Assembly (NCBI RefSeq): GCF_014646635.1
Contig: NZ_BMNQ01000025.1
Location: 1-44,405 of the forward strand
Direction of reading: 5' to 3'
DNA: 44,405 nucleotides
DNA from: Lentibacillus kapialis
GTDB lineage: Bacteria; Bacillota; Bacilli; Bacillales; Amphibacillaceae
In this document: piece by piece, positions 25,373-34,220 of the stretch
How the letters are laid out: each line of letters opens with the position of its first letter
Position numbering within the stretch: position 1 is the first letter of the stretch
The notes under the pieces: model-generated
The model's database searches: none
What the model was told of the DNA's origin: nothing
What the model saw: the letters and a program-made list of their open reading frames with translations, nothing else
Translations under genes and position numbers: made by a program

Positions 25373-26092
25373 ATGGCGTATCAAAAGATACAAACCAAAA
25401 AAATTTACGAGGAAGTCGCCGAATCGATTATTGATAAAATAAGGAACACACAATTAAAACCAGGTGAAAAGCTGCCGTCTGTAGAGCAATTGGCAGCTAA
25501 CTTTGATGTTGGTAAATCGGCAATACGGGAAGCGTTAAGCGGTTTACGTTCCATGGGTCTTCTTGAAATGAAACAAGGTGAGGGGACGTATGTGAAGTCG
25601 TTCGATCCTTCAAAATTCTCGCTGCCTGTAACGATTGCTTTTTTGATGAAGAAAAATGATGTGAAGGAACTGTATGAACTTCGAAAGATTTTAGAAGTGG
25701 GCACGGCCAGTCTTGCTGCTAAGGTTCACAATGAAGAAGACTTAATACCGATCGAAAAGGCTCTGATTGTGATGGGAAATGCCAAGGGAGATGAAGATTT
25801 GGCTGCGAGTGCTGATATGGATTTTCATATTGCTATCGCGCATGCAGCGCACAATCAGTTACTTTTAAATCTCATAAGCAGTGTGTCAGGGCTTATTTCT
25901 GAAACGATTCGTGAAACACGAAAAGTGCTGCTGTATTCTGAAAATCGTTCTGAGACATTATATATGGAACATGAGCGGATTTTTAATGCTATTAAGAACC
26001 GGAAACCGGAAGAAGCGCATGAACACATGTATACACATTTGGATGAGGTCAATAGGGAATTGGTTCAGTATATCGACGAAACATTGGAGTAA
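25373..26092 (+). CDS. lutR: GntR/FadR-family regulator of lactate use
   Basis: 239 residues, almost the length of B. subtilis LutR. The N-terminal winged HTH is GntR type (GEKLPSVEQLAANFDVGKSA, then IREALSGLRSMGLL, about 30-65), followed by an FCD ligand-binding domain (about 85-225) with the metal-site pattern DMDFHIAIAHAAHN and later His. ATG at 25373 lies near AAGGAG and AGGCAGGA; earlier in-frame starts lack a site. It lies between lutP and lutABC, and the operator at 23541 suits it. It should repress the locus and be released by L-lactate. Confidence 0.85.
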   Translation: MAYQKIQTKKIYEEVAESIIDKIRNTQLKPGEKLPSVEQLAANFDVGKSAIREALSGLRSMGLLEMKQGEGTYVKSFDPSKFSLPVTIAFLMKKNDVKELYELRKILEVGTASLAAKVHNEEDLIPIEKALIVMGNAKGDEDLAASADMDFHIAIAHAAHNQLLLNLISSVSGLISETIRETRKVLLYSENRSETLYMEHERIFNAIKNRKPEEAHEHMYTHLDEVNRELVQYIDETLE

Positions 26093-26123
26093 TGCTCGCA
26101 TGAGTTGAATAGGGGAGGATATT

Positions 26124-26840
26124 ATGAAAATATCATTGTTTGTCACGTGCCTTGGAGAGCTGTTCTATCAGGAGGCTGCGAAAGATATGGTTGAAGTGCT
26201 TGAGCGTCTCGGCTGTGAAATAGACTTTCCGCGGGGACAGATTTGCTGCGGTCAGCCGGCCTATAACAGTGGTTATAGAAAAGATGCACAAAAAGCGGCG
26301 AAACAGATGATTTCCGCGTTTGAGTCATCGGACTATATTGTCACACCTTCCGGATCATGTGCCGGTATGTTCAAGGAATATCCCGGTCTTTTCCGGGAGG
26401 ATGCTGTTTGGCAGGAAAGGGCTCAAAAAGTGGCCGATAACACATATGAATTTACCCAGTTCATTGTCAATGTTCTGGGAATTGAAGATCTTGGGGCCGT
26501 TTATCATGCGAAAGCGACCTACCACACGTCATGCCATATGATGCGGTTGCTCAAGGAAACGGAATCCCCGTTCAAATTGCTCCATAATGTAGAGGGCTTG
26601 GAGCTGTTGCCATTGGAAAATAATTATGACTGTTGTGGCTTTGGCGGGACATTTGCTGTAAAAATGGTGCCGATTTCCGAGCAGATGGTTGATGAAAAAG
26701 TCCGTCACGTGGAAGAGACAGGTGCAGATGTTTTGATCACGGCTGATGGTGGATGTTTGATGAACATAAAAGGACGGATTGACCGTGAAGGGAAACCGAT
26801 AACTGTTAAACATATTGCACAGATTTTAAATTCGCGTTAG
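26124..26840 (+). CDS. lutA: L-lactate utilisation protein A
   Basis: 238 residues with two cysteine-rich CCG domains: [11 protein letters not shown] with GSCAGM (near 35-80) and [12 protein letters not shown] with [12 protein letters not shown] and GGCLMNI (near 135-215). These bind an iron-sulfur cofactor in LutA/GlpC-like proteins. With LutB and LutC it forms the complex that oxidises L-lactate to pyruvate. GGGGAGG precedes the ATG, and lutB follows after 17 bases. Confidence 0.93.
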   Translation: MKISLFVTCLGELFYQEAAKDMVEVLERLGCEIDFPRGQICCGQPAYNSGYRKDAQKAAKQMISAFESSDYIVTPSGSCAGMFKEYPGLFREDAVWQERAQKVADNTYEFTQFIVNVLGIEDLGAVYHAKATYHTSCHMMRLLKETESPFKLLHNVEGLELLPLENNYDCCGFGGTFAVKMVPISEQMVDEKVRHVEETGADVLITADGGCLMNIKGRIDREGKPITVKHIAQILNSR

Positions 26841-26857
26841 GAAAGGGGACGATAGAT

Positions 26858-28297
26858 GTGGCGATGAAGATTGGTGAAAAGCCCTTTTTTGATCGGGTTG
26901 ATGATGCATTGGATGATACATTCATGCGTCAATCGATGGCCAACGCCCAGGATGGTTTAAGAGGCAAAAAGATTGCTGCAACAGAAGGCGACGAGGCGAT
27001 TGGTGACTGGGAAAATTGGCGCAGTGCCGGTGAGGAAATACGCCGGCATACATTGGAAAATCTTGATTATTATCTCGAACAACTCAGTGAAAATGTTGCC
27101 AAACGCGGCGGGAATGTGTTTTTTGCGGAAACGGCAGAGGAAGCGAACGACTATATACAGCAGGTTGTTAAAGCGAAGAATGCTAAAAACGCTACGAAGG
27201 CCAAATCAATGGTGACAGAAGAAATCGGGTTGAATGAAGCCTTGTCAGAAGTTGGCTGTCAGGTTCATGAGACCGACTTGGCGGAATATATTTTGCAGGC
27301 TGAAGAAGACGATCGTCCTTCTCATATCGTGGTGCCGTCACTGCATAAAAACAAATCGCAAATCCGTGATACATTGACGGAGAAGGCCGGCTACACCGGG
27401 ACTGATCAGCCGGAGGAACTGACGGCATTTGCGCGCAGTCAGTTGCGGGATGTATTTATGAATGCTGATATTGGCATTACCGGGTGCAATTTTGGTGTGG
27501 CTGAATCGGGGTCGGTTTCCCTGGTGACGAATGAAGGCAATGCCAACATGGTAACCAGTTATCCGGAAACGCAAATCAGCGTCATGGGTATGGAGCGGCT
27601 GGTGCCAACGTGGGAGGATTTGGACGTAATGGTGAACCTGCTGAGCAGAAGTGCCGTTGGTCAAAAAATCACCACATATGTAACGAACGTGACACCGGAT
27701 GTTGGTCCGGAGAGTGTTGACGGGCCGAAAGACTTTCATCTTGTCATTGTGGACGGGGGCCGCTCCAAAGCACTTGGAACCGAATTCCAGTCAGCCCTTC
27801 ACTGTATCCGCTGTGCCGCTTGTGTGAACGTTTGCCCGGTGTATCGGCACATCGGCGGCCATGCTTACGGTTCCATTTATCAGGGGCCAATTGGCGCTGT
27901 GCTTTCACCGATATTGGGCGGTTATGAAGAATACGGCGAACTGCCTTATGCATCCAGTCTTTGTGCTGCGTGTACCGAAGCCTGTCCGGTGAAAATTCCA
28001 TTGCATGAGCAACTCATCAGGCATCGCGAAATTTATGTTGAAGAGAACTATGCGGAAAAAAGCGAAAAAGCAGCCATGACAGCCTTTGGCATTGGCGCGA
28101 GTACACCGTCATTGTTCAAAATAGCGACAAAAGGCGCCCCGACATTTGCAAAGCCTTTTGTTCATGACGGTTCTATATCAAATGGCCCCGGTCCGATGAA
28201 GCTCTGGACCAAAATAAGGGAATTCCCAGCGCCGGGTAATGAGAATTTCAGAAAATGGTTCCAGGAACATAAGAAAGGAGACAGCCGCAATGCATAA
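26858..28297 (+). CDS. lutB: L-lactate utilisation protein B (iron-sulfur protein)
   Basis: 479 residues. An N-terminal LUD domain (about 60-300; [20 protein letters not shown]) is followed by two 4Fe-4S motifs: [14 protein letters not shown] (near 310) and [18 protein letters not shown] (near 370), then a C-terminal segment typical of LutB. It relays electrons in the LutABC lactate oxidase. The start is GTG at 26858, 9 bases after AAAGGGG; an ATG two codons on is too distant. The 3' end overlaps lutC by 8 bases. Confidence 0.93.
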   Translation: MAMKIGEKPFFDRVDDALDDTFMRQSMANAQDGLRGKKIAATEGDEAIGDWENWRSAGEEIRRHTLENLDYYLEQLSENVAKRGGNVFFAETAEEANDYIQQVVKAKNAKNATKAKSMVTEEIGLNEALSEVGCQVHETDLAEYILQAEEDDRPSHIVVPSLHKNKSQIRDTLTEKAGYTGTDQPEELTAFARSQLRDVFMNADIGITGCNFGVAESGSVSLVTNEGNANMVTSYPETQISVMGMERLVPTWEDLDVMVNLLSRSAVGQKITTYVTNVTPDVGPESVDGPKDFHLVIVDGGRSKALGTEFQSALHCIRCAACVNVCPVYRHIGGHAYGSIYQGPIGAVLSPILGGYEEYGELPYASSLCAACTEACPVKIPLHEQLIRHREIYVEENYAEKSEKAAMTAFGIGASTPSLFKIATKGAPTFAKPFVHDGSISNGPGPMKLWTKIREFPAPGNENFRKWFQEHKKGDSRNA

Positions 28298-28991
28298 AGG
28301 CACCATTCATAATCGGGATAAATTTTTAGGGAATATTGCTGATAAGCTTGGGCGGGAACGCAAAACGAACGTGTCGCGTCCTGATTGGGAGCATCAGCCG
28401 CAGTGGGCGGTCTACCAGGACCACACACGTGATGAACTGTGTGCGCTTTTTCATAAAAATAGTGAGGAGAAAGGCACACATGTCCTGGAGACGACAATGG
28501 ATCAACTTGAACAAACCATTGTGTATGTCATGGAAACCTATGGCGGCGCACCAATGGTTGCAACAGATGATGAGCGTTTTAAGGCATTTGGCCTGAATGC
28601 TGTTATGGCCACAAATGATGTGCATATATGGGATGCCGGATCAGGTTCAGCGAGCATTGAACAGGCGAAGCAAGCGAATATCGGTTTTCTGTTCAGTGAC
28701 GCCAGCCTTGCCGAATCAGGGACGATCACACAATTTAACGGCCGGAATATCGCTCGGTCCGTCAGCTTGCTGCCAACTACCTATGCAGCTATTGTTCCGA
28801 AGTCAACCATCGTGCCGCGGATGACTCAAGCGACTGCCACGATTCATAAACATGTTGACGATGGAGAAGACATTTCCCCCTATATTAACTTCATCACCGG
28901 CCCAAGCAATAGCGCCGACATCGAAATGAACATGGTTGTCGGCGTTCATGGCCCGGTGAAAGCTGTTCATATTGTGGTGTTGGATGCTTAG
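28290..28991 (+). CDS. lutC: L-lactate utilisation protein C
   Basis: 233 residues, a single LUD domain with [15 protein letters not shown] (near 130) and [20 protein letters not shown] (near 200), ending in [15 protein letters not shown] as in the family. The ATG at 28290 follows AAAGGAG by 9 bases and lies within the end of lutB; a longer in-frame start at 28239 is deep inside lutB and unsupported. It is the last gene of the lut locus. The second 21-bp tandem array begins about 50 bases after its stop. Confidence 0.93.
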   Translation: MHKGTIHNRDKFLGNIADKLGRERKTNVSRPDWEHQPQWAVYQDHTRDELCALFHKNSEEKGTHVLETTMDQLEQTIVYVMETYGGAPMVATDDERFKAFGLNAVMATNDVHIWDAGSGSASIEQAKQANIGFLFSDASLAESGTITQFNGRNIARSVSLLPTTYAAIVPKSTIVPRMTQATATIHKHVDDGEDISPYINFITGPSNSADIEMNMVVGVHGPVKAVHIVVLDA

Positions 28992-29039
28992 TGTTTGGTA
29001 AGGAGTGGTTGATACACTGGAGATGTGCGAGAGCGCCTC

Positions 29040-29543
29040 GAACTCGTGCGAGAGCGCCCCGAACTCGTGCGAGAGCGCGCTGAACTCGTGCGAGAGGCGC
29101 CGCAACTCGTGCGAGAATCGCCGCAACTCGTGCGAGAGCGCCCCGAACTCGTGCGAGAAGCGCCGCAACTCGTGCGAGAGCGCCCCGAACTCGTGCGAGA
29201 GGCGCCGCAACTCGTGCGAGAGTGTGCTAAACTCGTGCGAGAGCGCCTTGAACTCGTGCGAGAGCGCCCCGAACTCGTGCGAGAGCGCCTCGAACTCGTG
29301 CGAGAGCGCGCTGAACTCGTGCGAGAGGCGCCGCAACTCGTGCGAGAGCGCGCTGAACTCGTGCGAGAATCGCCGCAACTCGTGCGAGAGCCGCCCGAAC
29401 TCGTGCGAGAGCGCCCCGAACTCGTGCGAGAGCGCCCCGAACTCGTGCGAGAGCACCCCGAACTCGTGCGAGAGCGCGCTGAACTCGTGCGAGAGCACCC
29501 CGAACTCGTGCGAGAGCACCCTGAACTCGTGCGAGAGCGCGCT
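29040..29543. repeat. Tandem array of 24 units of 21 bp
   Basis: Each unit begins GAACTCGTGCGAGA and ends with a variable seven bases (GCGCCCC, GCGCGCT, GGCGCCGC-like and so on), with partial units at both edges. The unit core is the same as type A of the array at 22667-23254. It lies between the convergent ends of lutC and the RocB-like gene. Long stop-free frames on both strands arise from the repeat and are not called as genes. Confidence 0.92.
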
Positions 29544-29596
29544 GAACTTGGGCGGTGGGGGCTTGCTGCCGTGCGTTTTTGTCCAGTGATATCCGA

Positions 29597-31198
29597 TCAG
29601 CAGAATAGCCGTTTGATCAGGCTTTCGAGCATGGCAGGTGTGTGGTGGAATGCGCTTTGTTTGTGCAGGCGTTCGGTCATTTGATGCGGATCTTTGCCGA
29701 ATGGGCCGACGTTGAGTACAGGAGCTTGTAGGTTTTGCATAATGTCGAATGGGATGTGGTAGTCCTTTCCCCAGACCGGTAAATTTTTTTCGTAGTTTAC
29801 CCAGCCGTCATCTGCACCCTGATAGCTGACATAGCTGAGGTCGCAGATGCCGTTGAAATAATGGATTGGCACTAATTCAATACCATATTGTTTGCCCGTC
29901 TCTTCCAGCAGCGGGATTGCTTTATTGGTCAGAGTTTCTTCCGAAGTATTCACGGGCGGGTAAAATGGCGGCGCAAACAAGAGCACGATTGCTGGGGCGA
30001 GCTCCTGACAGGCGATCATGAGCTGGTCGGCGATTTGGAATGATTTGTCGCGTTCATCCAGTTCACTATCCGCACTGACCTCGGCTTGGATGTTTTTGAC
30101 GTAGGCATCACCGTATTGCTGGCGCGCATAGGATTCGAGCTGGTCGTATCGCAGGACGCGCACATTTCCGATGCCGTCTGTTTGTTCGCGTTCGCAAACT
30201 TTTTGATAAGCAGCATTACAAGCCTCGGCGGCATCATTGGCCGTTTGTTCGAACAAATCCATGATATCGCCGGCAGATCGCTGCAGCAGGAAGATGTTAT
30301 ATAAGGCTTGGGCGCGTGCTGGCGTCTGTGTTGAGTAATGTTGTTTTAAATCGCGCTGCTGCAGGGAAACAGGAAGTGGTGTCAGCTCGCCGAGATGCTC
30401 TTCTTGAAAGCGCGGGTTCCATTCCATACGCTGGGTGAAAAAGGATGCAATATAGTTGGCTGTTATGCCTTTCAGCGGTTCGCCGACATGAGATTCCTTA
30501 CCATAAAACAAGGTGGCGGGCATGATTTTGCCCATCGTGCCGGAATAAATATAATGATTCGTATCGCTGGGCTTTTGTGTGAATGATGGCTCACTGTTCA
30601 AAAATAGCTCGTAATCAAGGTTATATGTATCCTGTAAATCAGCCATGGTACTAACAGCTCTGCGCATGCCGGATGAGTTGACTTCCTCATCAGGCACGGT
30701 CACTAGCAACAGGTTGATTGGCCATTGTTCGGTACTTGCTTTTTCTAAAAGCGCCATGTGTATTGCGAGTCCCATTTTCATATCCATTGTGCCGCGCCCG
30801 AACAAATAGTCACCGGATTCCAGATCGTGGACGGCGTCCGGATCAAGAATCACCTTGTAAGCCTGCAGTGCTTTCGTCAATTTTTCCGGGTTACAGGCAA
30901 GTGGCTGGAGATCACCGTACTCTTCAGTCTGTACGGTGTCAAAATGACTGATTAGGACGATGGTTTGCTGTATGTTGCCGTGTTTATACAGGGCAGTTAA
31001 ATACGAACGCCCAAGATCAGCTTGGTGCAGGCTGATCCGGTCTGGATGTTCCTGAAAATGGGCAAGGACGCTCAATTTGTCGTGCGCTTTTACCGGAAAG
31101 CTTTTTTCCCCATCTGAAAATGTCTCACTATTCCAGCTCACCAGCTGACAAAGCAGGTTTTCCAGGTCTTTCGGGTCACTCCAATTCCTCTTTTCCAT
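29597..31198 (-). CDS. rocB: RocB-like M20-family peptidase
   Basis: 533 residues, similar in length to B. subtilis RocB. The zinc motifs are LISHFDTVQ (near 83), GRGTMDMKMGLAIH (near 134) and VTVPDEEVNSSG (near 168). RocB is found with arginine-degradation genes, but its exact reaction is not established. The start has GAGAGGAGA upstream. It follows the DDAH gene on the same strand with a 97-bp gap, so the three genes probably form one arginine-derivative operon under IclR control. Confidence 0.85.
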   Translation of the reverse strand: MEKRNWSDPKDLENLLCQLVSWNSETFSDGEKSFPVKAHDKLSVLAHFQEHPDRISLHQADLGRSYLTALYKHGNIQQTIVLISHFDTVQTEEYGDLQPLACNPEKLTKALQAYKVILDPDAVHDLESGDYLFGRGTMDMKMGLAIHMALLEKASTEQWPINLLLVTVPDEEVNSSGMRRAVSTMADLQDTYNLDYELFLNSEPSFTQKPSDTNHYIYSGTMGKIMPATLFYGKESHVGEPLKGITANYIASFFTQRMEWNPRFQEEHLGELTPLPVSLQQRDLKQHYSTQTPARAQALYNIFLLQRSAGDIMDLFEQTANDAAEACNAAYQKVCEREQTDGIGNVRVLRYDQLESYARQQYGDAYVKNIQAEVSADSELDERDKSFQIADQLMIACQELAPAIVLLFAPPFYPPVNTSEETLTNKAIPLLEETGKQYGIELVPIHYFNGICDLSYVSYQGADDGWVNYEKNLPVWGKDYHIPFDIMQNLQAPVLNVGPFGKDPHQMTERLHKQSAFHHTPAMLESLIKRLFC

Positions 31199-31295
31199 CA
31201 GAATTCTCCTCTCGGCATCAGCCTTTTTCCACTGATTCGTTTTATTATAATGAAATCTATAAAAAGAACGTTTCCGGGTTGTAAACGGTGATTCA

Positions 31296-32066
31296 TCAGA
31301 CTTTAAATCGTAAAGACAGGCAACTCAGTCCACCATCCTGTTTTTTGAATTCGGACATGTCGAGTGCGATGGTCGGGTATCCGGCGGCTTCAATTTTGTC
31401 TCTGGCTTCCGGGTAGCCGTCCGGTATGATGACGTTATCGTTGATTCGGATGCAGTTGGCAGCATATTCCTCTTCATCACTTATGATTAGCTTATCATAG
31501 GATGCAAAGTCCGGATGGTCGATGAATTCCCCGGCGACGACCATTTGATTATCTCCTAGGTAGGCGACTCCTGTTTTTAGATGAAAAAATGCTTTTAACG
31601 GGATAATAGTTGCCTGATAGTCGAATTGCTCAACGATGGTTTTGAACTGTCGGGCACCTGCATTATTTGTCCGATCGGAAATACCGATGTAAACTTGGTC
31701 TTCTGCTTGCAGTACGTCACCGCCATCGAGCGTTCCGGGTGATTTGATATAATGAATGGTTTGGTAAAAGTTGCGGATGTCGGGTTCCATCAAAACTTTT
31801 TCCCTGTTGCGGGAAGTGGCGCCGGGATTCGTGATAACCGCAAATTCTTCTGTTAAAACGGCTGTATCTTCCACAAAAGTAGAATCGGGAAAATCCTCGC
31901 TTGCCGGAAGTTTTGTCACCTCGACGCCGCACTGCTGCAGTGCATCCACATACGCGGCATGCTGCTTGAGCGTTTTTTTATAATCCGGTATGCCAAGGCT
32001 GGATGTCGACAGTCCTTGTGTATAACTTTTGCCAGGTGTTTTGACAATAACATTGGAAAAGTTCAT
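31296..32066 (-). CDS. ddaH: Dimethylarginine dimethylaminohydrolase (DDAH)-family enzyme
   Basis: 256 residues, the normal DDAH length, guanidino-group-modifying superfamily (five-bladed propeller). Motifs are FPDSTFVEDTAVL (near 58), GTLDGGDVLQ (near 110), VYIGISDRTN (near 125), HLKTGVAYLGDNQMVV with the catalytic His (near 161) and the nucleophile Cys in GGLSCLSLRF at the C-terminus. It should hydrolyse N-methylated arginines to citrulline plus methylamines. GGGGGA lies before the ATG. A terminator-like hairpin separates it from the upstream gene, which may tune its expression. Confidence 0.85.
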   Translation of the reverse strand: MNFSNVIVKTPGKSYTQGLSTSSLGIPDYKKTLKQHAAYVDALQQCGVEVTKLPASEDFPDSTFVEDTAVLTEEFAVITNPGATSRNREKVLMEPDIRNFYQTIHYIKSPGTLDGGDVLQAEDQVYIGISDRTNNAGARQFKTIVEQFDYQATIIPLKAFFHLKTGVAYLGDNQMVVAGEFIDHPDFASYDKLIISDEEEYAANCIRINDNVIIPDGYPEARDKIEAAGYPTIALDMSEFKKQDGGLSCLSLRFKV

Positions 32067-32091
32067 TCATATTTCCCCCTCGTAATATGGT

Positions 32092-32123
32092 AGAAAAAGA
32101 TTGACTCAAAATAACTGAGTCAA
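32092..32123 (-). terminator. Terminator-like hairpin between the two guanidino hydrolase genes
   Basis: On the minus strand TTGACTCA pairs with TGAGTCAA around a 7-base loop and TCTTTTTC follows. It lies inside the apparent operon, so it probably gives partial termination before the DDAH gene. Confidence 0.65.
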
Positions 32124-32170
32124 ACAATCACTTCACAGTTAGCTTGCTCTGTCTGTATTGCTGTGTTTTT

Positions 32171-33025
32171 TCAGTATCTAATAACCGGGCAGGTCAGACA
32201 TGTCGGGCCGCCGGTACCTTTATAGGAGATTTCGTTTCCTTTATATTCGTAAACAGTTGCCCCAGTATGTTCGAGTTTCTGTTTGGTCTTTTCATTTCCT
32301 GCCGGCAGCACGCAGACGCGCGGTGCGAGGGCAAGGACATTGCAGCCGAGCGTTTCGTATTCAGCGACGGGCACTTCAATAAGTGTAAATCCTTGTTCGA
32401 GCAGATACTGACGGAAAAAGATCGGCATCAGTGGTGAATAGACCACGGCCAGGTCATGGTCGACGATGCTTATAATTGACATGAGATGTAAGCATTCATC
32501 TTCGCCCCGGTCATGTGGCAGCGGCACTTCGATAAAATGATTGACGAATGGTTCGGTTATCTTTTTTAACTGCCGAATGGCTTCACGGTTGGTGCGATAT
32601 CCAAGACCGACGGCTAATGTGTGATTATCCACCCAGACGATGTCACCGCCATCACTGACCGCATCCCCGGTAAGTTCACCGATGATCGGAATGCCTTGTT
32701 TTTCTAAATGCGTTTTCATTTCTGCTGCTTCTGATTGCCGGATGGTTTTGCCCGATTTTAGGATGATGGCACCGTCGTGGGTGAATTTGACCGGATCATG
32801 TGTGTAAATTGAATCAAGCCCGGTCTGATTGGAGGCCGGCAAATAATCGATTTGATCCACGTGTGTATTCAGCATGCGGATAAATTCACGGTACTCTTCC
32901 AGCGCCTCGGCGTAGTCGGGAACATCAATATAATTAAATGTCTGCCACTGGTCCACCAGATTTGACTGGCTAATAAACGCTTGTTCCGGGTGCTTTACAA
33001 TGACGCATTTTAGTTGATCATACAT
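32171..33025 (-). CDS. Arginine deiminase/amidinotransferase-fold hydrolase
   Basis: 284 residues of the same superfamily as DDAH but a distinct branch. Motifs are SIYTHDPVKF (near 68), DAVSDGGDIVW (near 120), a catalytic-His region ECLHLMSIISIVDHD (near 178) and the nucleophile-bearing C-terminus GGPTCLTCPVIRY. The Asp-rich substrate-binding and Cys/His catalytic layout is kept, so it should act on an arginine-like guanidinium compound. Which one is unknown. It is the promoter-proximal gene of the minus-strand operon and divergent from the IclR gene. Confidence 0.75.
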   Translation of the reverse strand: MYDQLKCVIVKHPEQAFISQSNLVDQWQTFNYIDVPDYAEALEEYREFIRMLNTHVDQIDYLPASNQTGLDSIYTHDPVKFTHDGAIILKSGKTIRQSEAAEMKTHLEKQGIPIIGELTGDAVSDGGDIVWVDNHTLAVGLGYRTNREAIRQLKKITEPFVNHFIEVPLPHDRGEDECLHLMSIISIVDHDLAVVYSPLMPIFFRQYLLEQGFTLIEVPVAEYETLGCNVLALAPRVCVLPAGNEKTKQKLEHTGATVYEYKGNEISYKGTGGPTCLTCPVIRY

Positions 33026-33063
33026 TGATGTGCAGTAAATAAGATCCCTCCTTTATTCCGTAT

Positions 33064-33105
33064 AATGAAAAAGTTTTTCATTTATTGAAAATTAGTAATT
33101 TCATT
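33064..33105. promoter_or_regulatory. Candidate IclR operators in the divergent promoter region
   Basis: Two palindromes overlap here. AATGAAAAA-G-TTTTTCATT (33064-33082) is perfect over nine bases per side. ATTGAAA-N8-TTTCATT (33084-33105) has the same layout as a palindrome in front of the symporter gene at 34092-34113. The position between two divergent genes, one of them a regulator, suggests autoregulation. Confidence 0.55.
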
Positions 33106-33118
33106 ATAGAGGTGTCTT

Positions 33119-33127
33119 TGCTATAAT
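33119..33127 (+). promoter_or_regulatory. Extended -10 promoter of the IclR gene
   Basis: TG-C-TATAAT is a perfect extended -10 located 43 bases before the ATG at 33171. The -35 region is poor, as is common with extended -10 promoters, and is overlapped by the palindrome ending at 33105. Confidence 0.65.
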
Positions 33128-33170
33128 GTCAATATGAAACGCTATCATTAGATGAGAGAGTTGGTTTAGG

Positions 33171-33914
33171 ATGCAGTCGATTGATAGGGCGATGACGATT
33201 ATAAGTATTCTGCTGCAAAATTCACCGGAAAATAAATTGACAATTTCGGAACTGGCTGAGGATACGGGGCTTCCGGTGAGCACGCTACACCGTATTTTGA
33301 AAGCGATGATCAGGCATCGGATGGTCGAACAAGATGAGCGGACAAAGCAATATGGAATCGGCAGTATCTGGCTGGAATATGGTCTATTAATCTATGACAC
33401 GATTGATTATGTCAGTCAGATGCGGCCGGTGCTGGAGCATTTGATGAAGCAGCTGCAGGAAAGTGTGTATTTATATAAACCGATGAACGATGAGTCGATG
33501 ATTATTGAACGGATTGATGATACTTCGAGTGCCATTCGTGTTTATGACAAAATTGGGCTTCGCATCCCGATGGATACCGGCGCTGCCAATCATGTGATGC
33601 TGGCGTTCAAGGCGCCGCCCGAGCGGAATGCGTGTATTCGCCGGCTGTTCCCGAAAAATGATCAGGTTGCTTTCCAGAATTATTTGGAAGAAGTCCGGGA
33701 AAAAGGGTATGCCGAGAGTGATAATGAGCGAATCGAAGGCACGACATCCATTGCGGCGCCCATTACCCATTTGAACGGTGATGTGCACGGCGCGGTTGGC
33801 ATTCGCGTTATTAATTTTAATTTGACTGCAGAACGCAGGGAATATTTAGCCGATAAGGTTAGAGCTGCTGCCGGGAAAATCACTGGCACGTTTGGCCGCC
33901 AACAGTTGAACTGA
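33171..33914 (+). CDS. IclR-family transcriptional regulator
   Basis: 247 residues. The N-terminal winged HTH (SIDRAMTIISILLQN, then LTISELAEDTGLPVSTLHRI, about 1-60) and the C-terminal IclR effector domain (about 80-245; AAPITHLNGDVHGAVGIRV is typical) are both complete. It is divergent from the deiminase-DDAH-RocB operon and upstream of the AGCS symporter, and related palindromes lie at both promoters, so it probably controls both. The effector would be an arginine derivative by context only. Confidence 0.88.
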   Translation: MQSIDRAMTIISILLQNSPENKLTISELAEDTGLPVSTLHRILKAMIRHRMVEQDERTKQYGIGSIWLEYGLLIYDTIDYVSQMRPVLEHLMKQLQESVYLYKPMNDESMIIERIDDTSSAIRVYDKIGLRIPMDTGAANHVMLAFKAPPERNACIRRLFPKNDQVAFQNYLEEVREKGYAESDNERIEGTTSIAAPITHLNGDVHGAVGIRVINFNLTAERREYLADKVRAAAGKITGTFGRQQLN

Positions 33915-33950
33915 ATGGGGAAACGATCATGTGAATATAGGCCGTAAAAG

Positions 33951-33984
33951 AGACGCTTGGCAGAGAATGCTGAGCGCCTTTTTA
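33951..33984 (+). terminator. Probable terminator of the IclR gene
   Basis: GACGCTTGGCA and TGCTGAGCGCC pair with a small internal loop and TTTTTATTT follows. Confidence 0.55.
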
Positions 33985-34091
33985 TTTGGATTGGAAAATG
34001 GTAGATGGCTTCATGACTTTACTTATATGTGTTATCGCCTGCTTGGATAAATTTGCTGGTTTGTCTTATCAATTCTGCATTTTGAGTTTTA

Positions 34092-34140
34092 AATGAAATC
34101 AGAAAATTTCATTGATTCCAATTACATTATCCATTATAAT
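34092..34140 (+). promoter_or_regulatory. Promoter of the AGCS gene with overlapping palindrome
   Basis: TTGATT (34112-34117), a 17-bp spacer and a perfect TATAAT (34135-34140). The palindrome AATGAAAT-N6-ATTTCATT (34092-34113) touches the -35. Its half-sites and spacing match the site at 33084-33105, which links this gene to the IclR regulator. Confidence 0.75.
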
Positions 34141-34220
34141 AAGACCACCGATTTCATTAGTCAGAATATTTTTCCGTTATTCGGAAAATGTAAGCGATGA
34201 CATATAAAGGGGAGATTACT

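Noticed and set aside
671-29543. CRISPR arrays
   Set aside because: The three arrays have directly adjoining units with no unique spacers, and no cas genes are present.
28803-29684. Long frames on both strands over the second 21-bp array
   Set aside because: Same repeat effect; the plus frame also runs into the antisense of the RocB-like gene and its start has no proper ribosome binding site.
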